From NCBI RefSeq assembly GCF_048593165.1, contig NZ_CP184271.1: 64,000 bases of DNA; one strand, 5' to 3'. Shown here piece by piece: positions 62,767 to 64,000 of this stretch. Positions within the stretch are counted from its first letter, which is position 1. Each line of letters starts with the position of its first letter. This DNA comes from Pectobacterium sp013449375. GTDB taxonomy: Bacteria > Pseudomonadota > Gammaproteobacteria > Enterobacterales > Enterobacteriaceae. A model generated the notes under the pieces. That model had not been told where the DNA came from. It was given only the letters and a program-made list of their open reading frames with translations, and searched no databases. Both the position numbers and the translations under genes were made by a program.

Positions 62767-63911
62767 AAACGCTCCGCAGCGGCATCCAACGTGGCTTCCT
62801 GTTTAGCAAAGCATAGCCGAATCAACGTATGTGGGAACGGATCGGCGCAAAAGACGGAAAGCGGAATGGCGGCAACGCCAACGTGCTCGGTTAACCAGCG
62901 GCAGAAACTGACATCGTCCAGATCGGAAATCGCCCGATAGTCCGCCAGCAGGAAGTAGGTGCCTTCGCAGGGCAAAATGTCAAAACGGCTACCCGCCAGC
63001 GCATTGATGAAGCGATCGCGCTTGGCACGGTAAAAATCGGGCAGTTCACGCCAGTGTTGCGGCTGTTCACGCAACATATCGGCAAGGGCGAACTGGGCGG
63101 GCGTGTTCACGGAGAACGTCAGATACTGGTGAACCTTACGCACTTCTGCGCTCAATACCGCAGGTGCGACACAGTAGCCGACTTTCCAGCCAGTCATATG
63201 GAACGTTTTACCAAACGATGAAACGGCGATGGCGCGTTGGCGCAGCGATGGGTGTGCCAGCACGCTGGCGTGCCCTTCGCTGTCGAAACAGATGTGCTCG
63301 TAGACTTCATCGCTCAGCACAAAGATGTTACGCGCGGCAATCGCCTGCCACAGATGCTCGAAATCCGCTTTCTGCCACACGGTGGCGGACGGATTGTGCG
63401 GCGTATTCAGAATCACCAGTCGGGTGCGATCACTCAGTACATCGGCAAAATGCGACCAGTCCACGCGAAACGCGGGCGGCTGCAAGGCAATGCGTTTGAG
63501 TACGCCGCCCGCCAGCGTAACGGCAGGCGCATAGCTGTCATAGCTGGGATCGAAACAAATCACTTCGTCACCGGGACGTACCAGCGCGGCAATGGCGGCA
63601 AACAGCGCTTCGGTCGCACCCGCTGTGACGGTCACTTCGCTATCGGCATCCGGTCGCCAGCCGTACAGTTCTGCTGTTTTTTCAGCAATTGCCTGACGCA
63701 GCGGCGCGACACCGGTCATCGGCGCATATTGGTTGGCGCCCTGACTGACGTGATACGTCAGCCGCTGTTGTAAATAGTCTGGGCCGTCAAAATCAGGGAA
63801 ACCTTGTGATAGATTGATGGCCTGATGCTGTTGGGCCAGCGCACTCATCTGAGTAAAGATGGTGGTGCCCAGCGAAGGCAGTTTACTGTCGGGGATTAAC
63901 GCGGCGCTCAT
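62754..63911 (-). CDS. ybdL: Methionine aminotransferase YbdL
   Basis: 385 residues (E. coli 386), class I PLP aminotransferase. PLP lysine K235 in SSFGKTFHMTGWKVGY, ILNTPHNPSATVW, YEHICFD, and the N-terminal SQGFPDFDGPDYLQ. It transaminates 2-keto-4-methylthiobutyrate to methionine, using glutamine among other donors. Upstream gene of the ybdL-yafV operon. Confidence 0.92.
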   Translation of the reverse strand: MSAALIPDSKLPSLGTTIFTQMSALAQQHQAINLSQGFPDFDGPDYLQQRLTYHVSQGANQYAPMTGVAPLRQAIAEKTAELYGWRPDADSEVTVTAGATEALFAAIAALVRPGDEVICFDPSYDSYAPAVTLAGGVLKRIALQPPAFRVDWSHFADVLSDRTRLVILNTPHNPSATVWQKADFEHLWQAIAARNIFVLSDEVYEHICFDSEGHASVLAHPSLRQRAIAVSSFGKTFHMTGWKVGYCVAPAVLSAEVRKVHQYLTFSVNTPAQFALADMLREQPQHWRELPDFYRAKRDRFINALAGSRFDILPCEGTYFLLADYRAISDLDDVSFCRWLTEHVGVAAIPLSVFCADPFPHTLIRLCFAKQEATLDAAAERLCRL

Positions 63912-63978
63912 AGCGGGTAGGACTCCTGCAAGCCTGTATTGCCTCGTAATATAACATGCTGTTAGTATTTGGCAATCA

Positions 63979-64000
63979 AGACGCTTGGACGTTTAAACGG
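63979..64000. promoter_or_regulatory. MetJ-box-like tandem octamers at the window edge
   Basis: AGACGCTT, GGACGTTT and the start of a third (AAACGG): two contiguous copies each matching the MetJ box AGACGTCT at 6 of 8 positions (the second by its core GACGT). They lie 68-89 bp upstream of ybdL and could serve it or a divergent salvage gene outside the window. Confidence 0.5.

Noticed and set aside
1..64000. CRISPR arrays
   Set aside because: No regularly spaced direct repeats of 25-40 bp were seen.

Overview
The window looks like a chromosomal segment of a soft-rot enterobacterium, most likely Pectobacterium. The evidence is gene content and order. A kgtP-pssA-patZ-tapT-trxC-yfiF block and an emrB-emrA-emrR-ygaH-ygaZ-ygaY block follow the E. 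coli order. An E. coli rrnD-like 5S-tRNAThr-5S tail is present. A Klebsiella-type hpx purine-nitrogen cluster and an exported GH3 glucosidase fit a plant-associated enterobacterium. The species call is inference from the sequence alone.

Layout. 1-4300: the end of a GGDEF gene, a candidate small RNA, an MFS pump with a LysR regulator, grxB, and an exported-protein gene interrupted by one in-frame TAG. 4300-5270: a lone isonitrile-synthase-like (PvcA/DIT1) gene. 5500-13200: an accessory island made of Rhs and SymE debris, two near-identical symE genes each behind a different XRE regulator, an orphan Rhs toxin tip (EndoU-like) with a MafI-like immunity gene, and between them a tyrosine recombinase plus a 967-residue primase-helicase next to GC-rich, inverted-repeat-rich non-coding DNA. 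13200-23730: a type VI secretion cargo cluster on the minus strand (5'-truncated vgrG, PAAR-lipase, ankyrin lipoprotein, two DUF4123 adaptors, full-length Rhs, immunity gene). 23730-24350: vgrG is fused directly to the last ~66 nt of a 23S rRNA gene, followed by 5S, tRNA-Thr(GGT), 5S and a terminator. This is either a real deletion that removed 16S and most of 23S, or an assembly join.

24600-46160 is mostly core chromosome: kgtP, pssA, patZ, tapT, trxC, yfiF, nupC, the EmrRAB multidrug system, the YgaZH valine exporter, an intact YgaY-like pump, a periplasmic lactonase-family protein and the ProVWX osmoprotectant transporter. Two copies of a ~70 bp palindromic repeat with compensating stem changes lie in this part.

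47000-57730 is a purine/allantoin nitrogen cluster: hpxWXYZ leftward, an RpiR-type regulator, and rightward an ABC amino-acid/amide importer followed by hpxJ and hpxK. Both operons carry a good sigma-54 promoter motif (GG-N10-GC), so nitrogen-limitation control is predicted. The window ends with an exported GH3 enzyme, a cysI paralogue standing alone, and the yafV-ybdL pair for keto-acid/methionine salvage, preceded by MetJ-box-like repeats at the very edge.

The most unusual parts are the recombinase/primase-helicase unit lodged between two XRE-symE-immunity-Rhs cassettes, the vgrG::23S junction, and the paired sigma-54 promoters of the hpx cluster.
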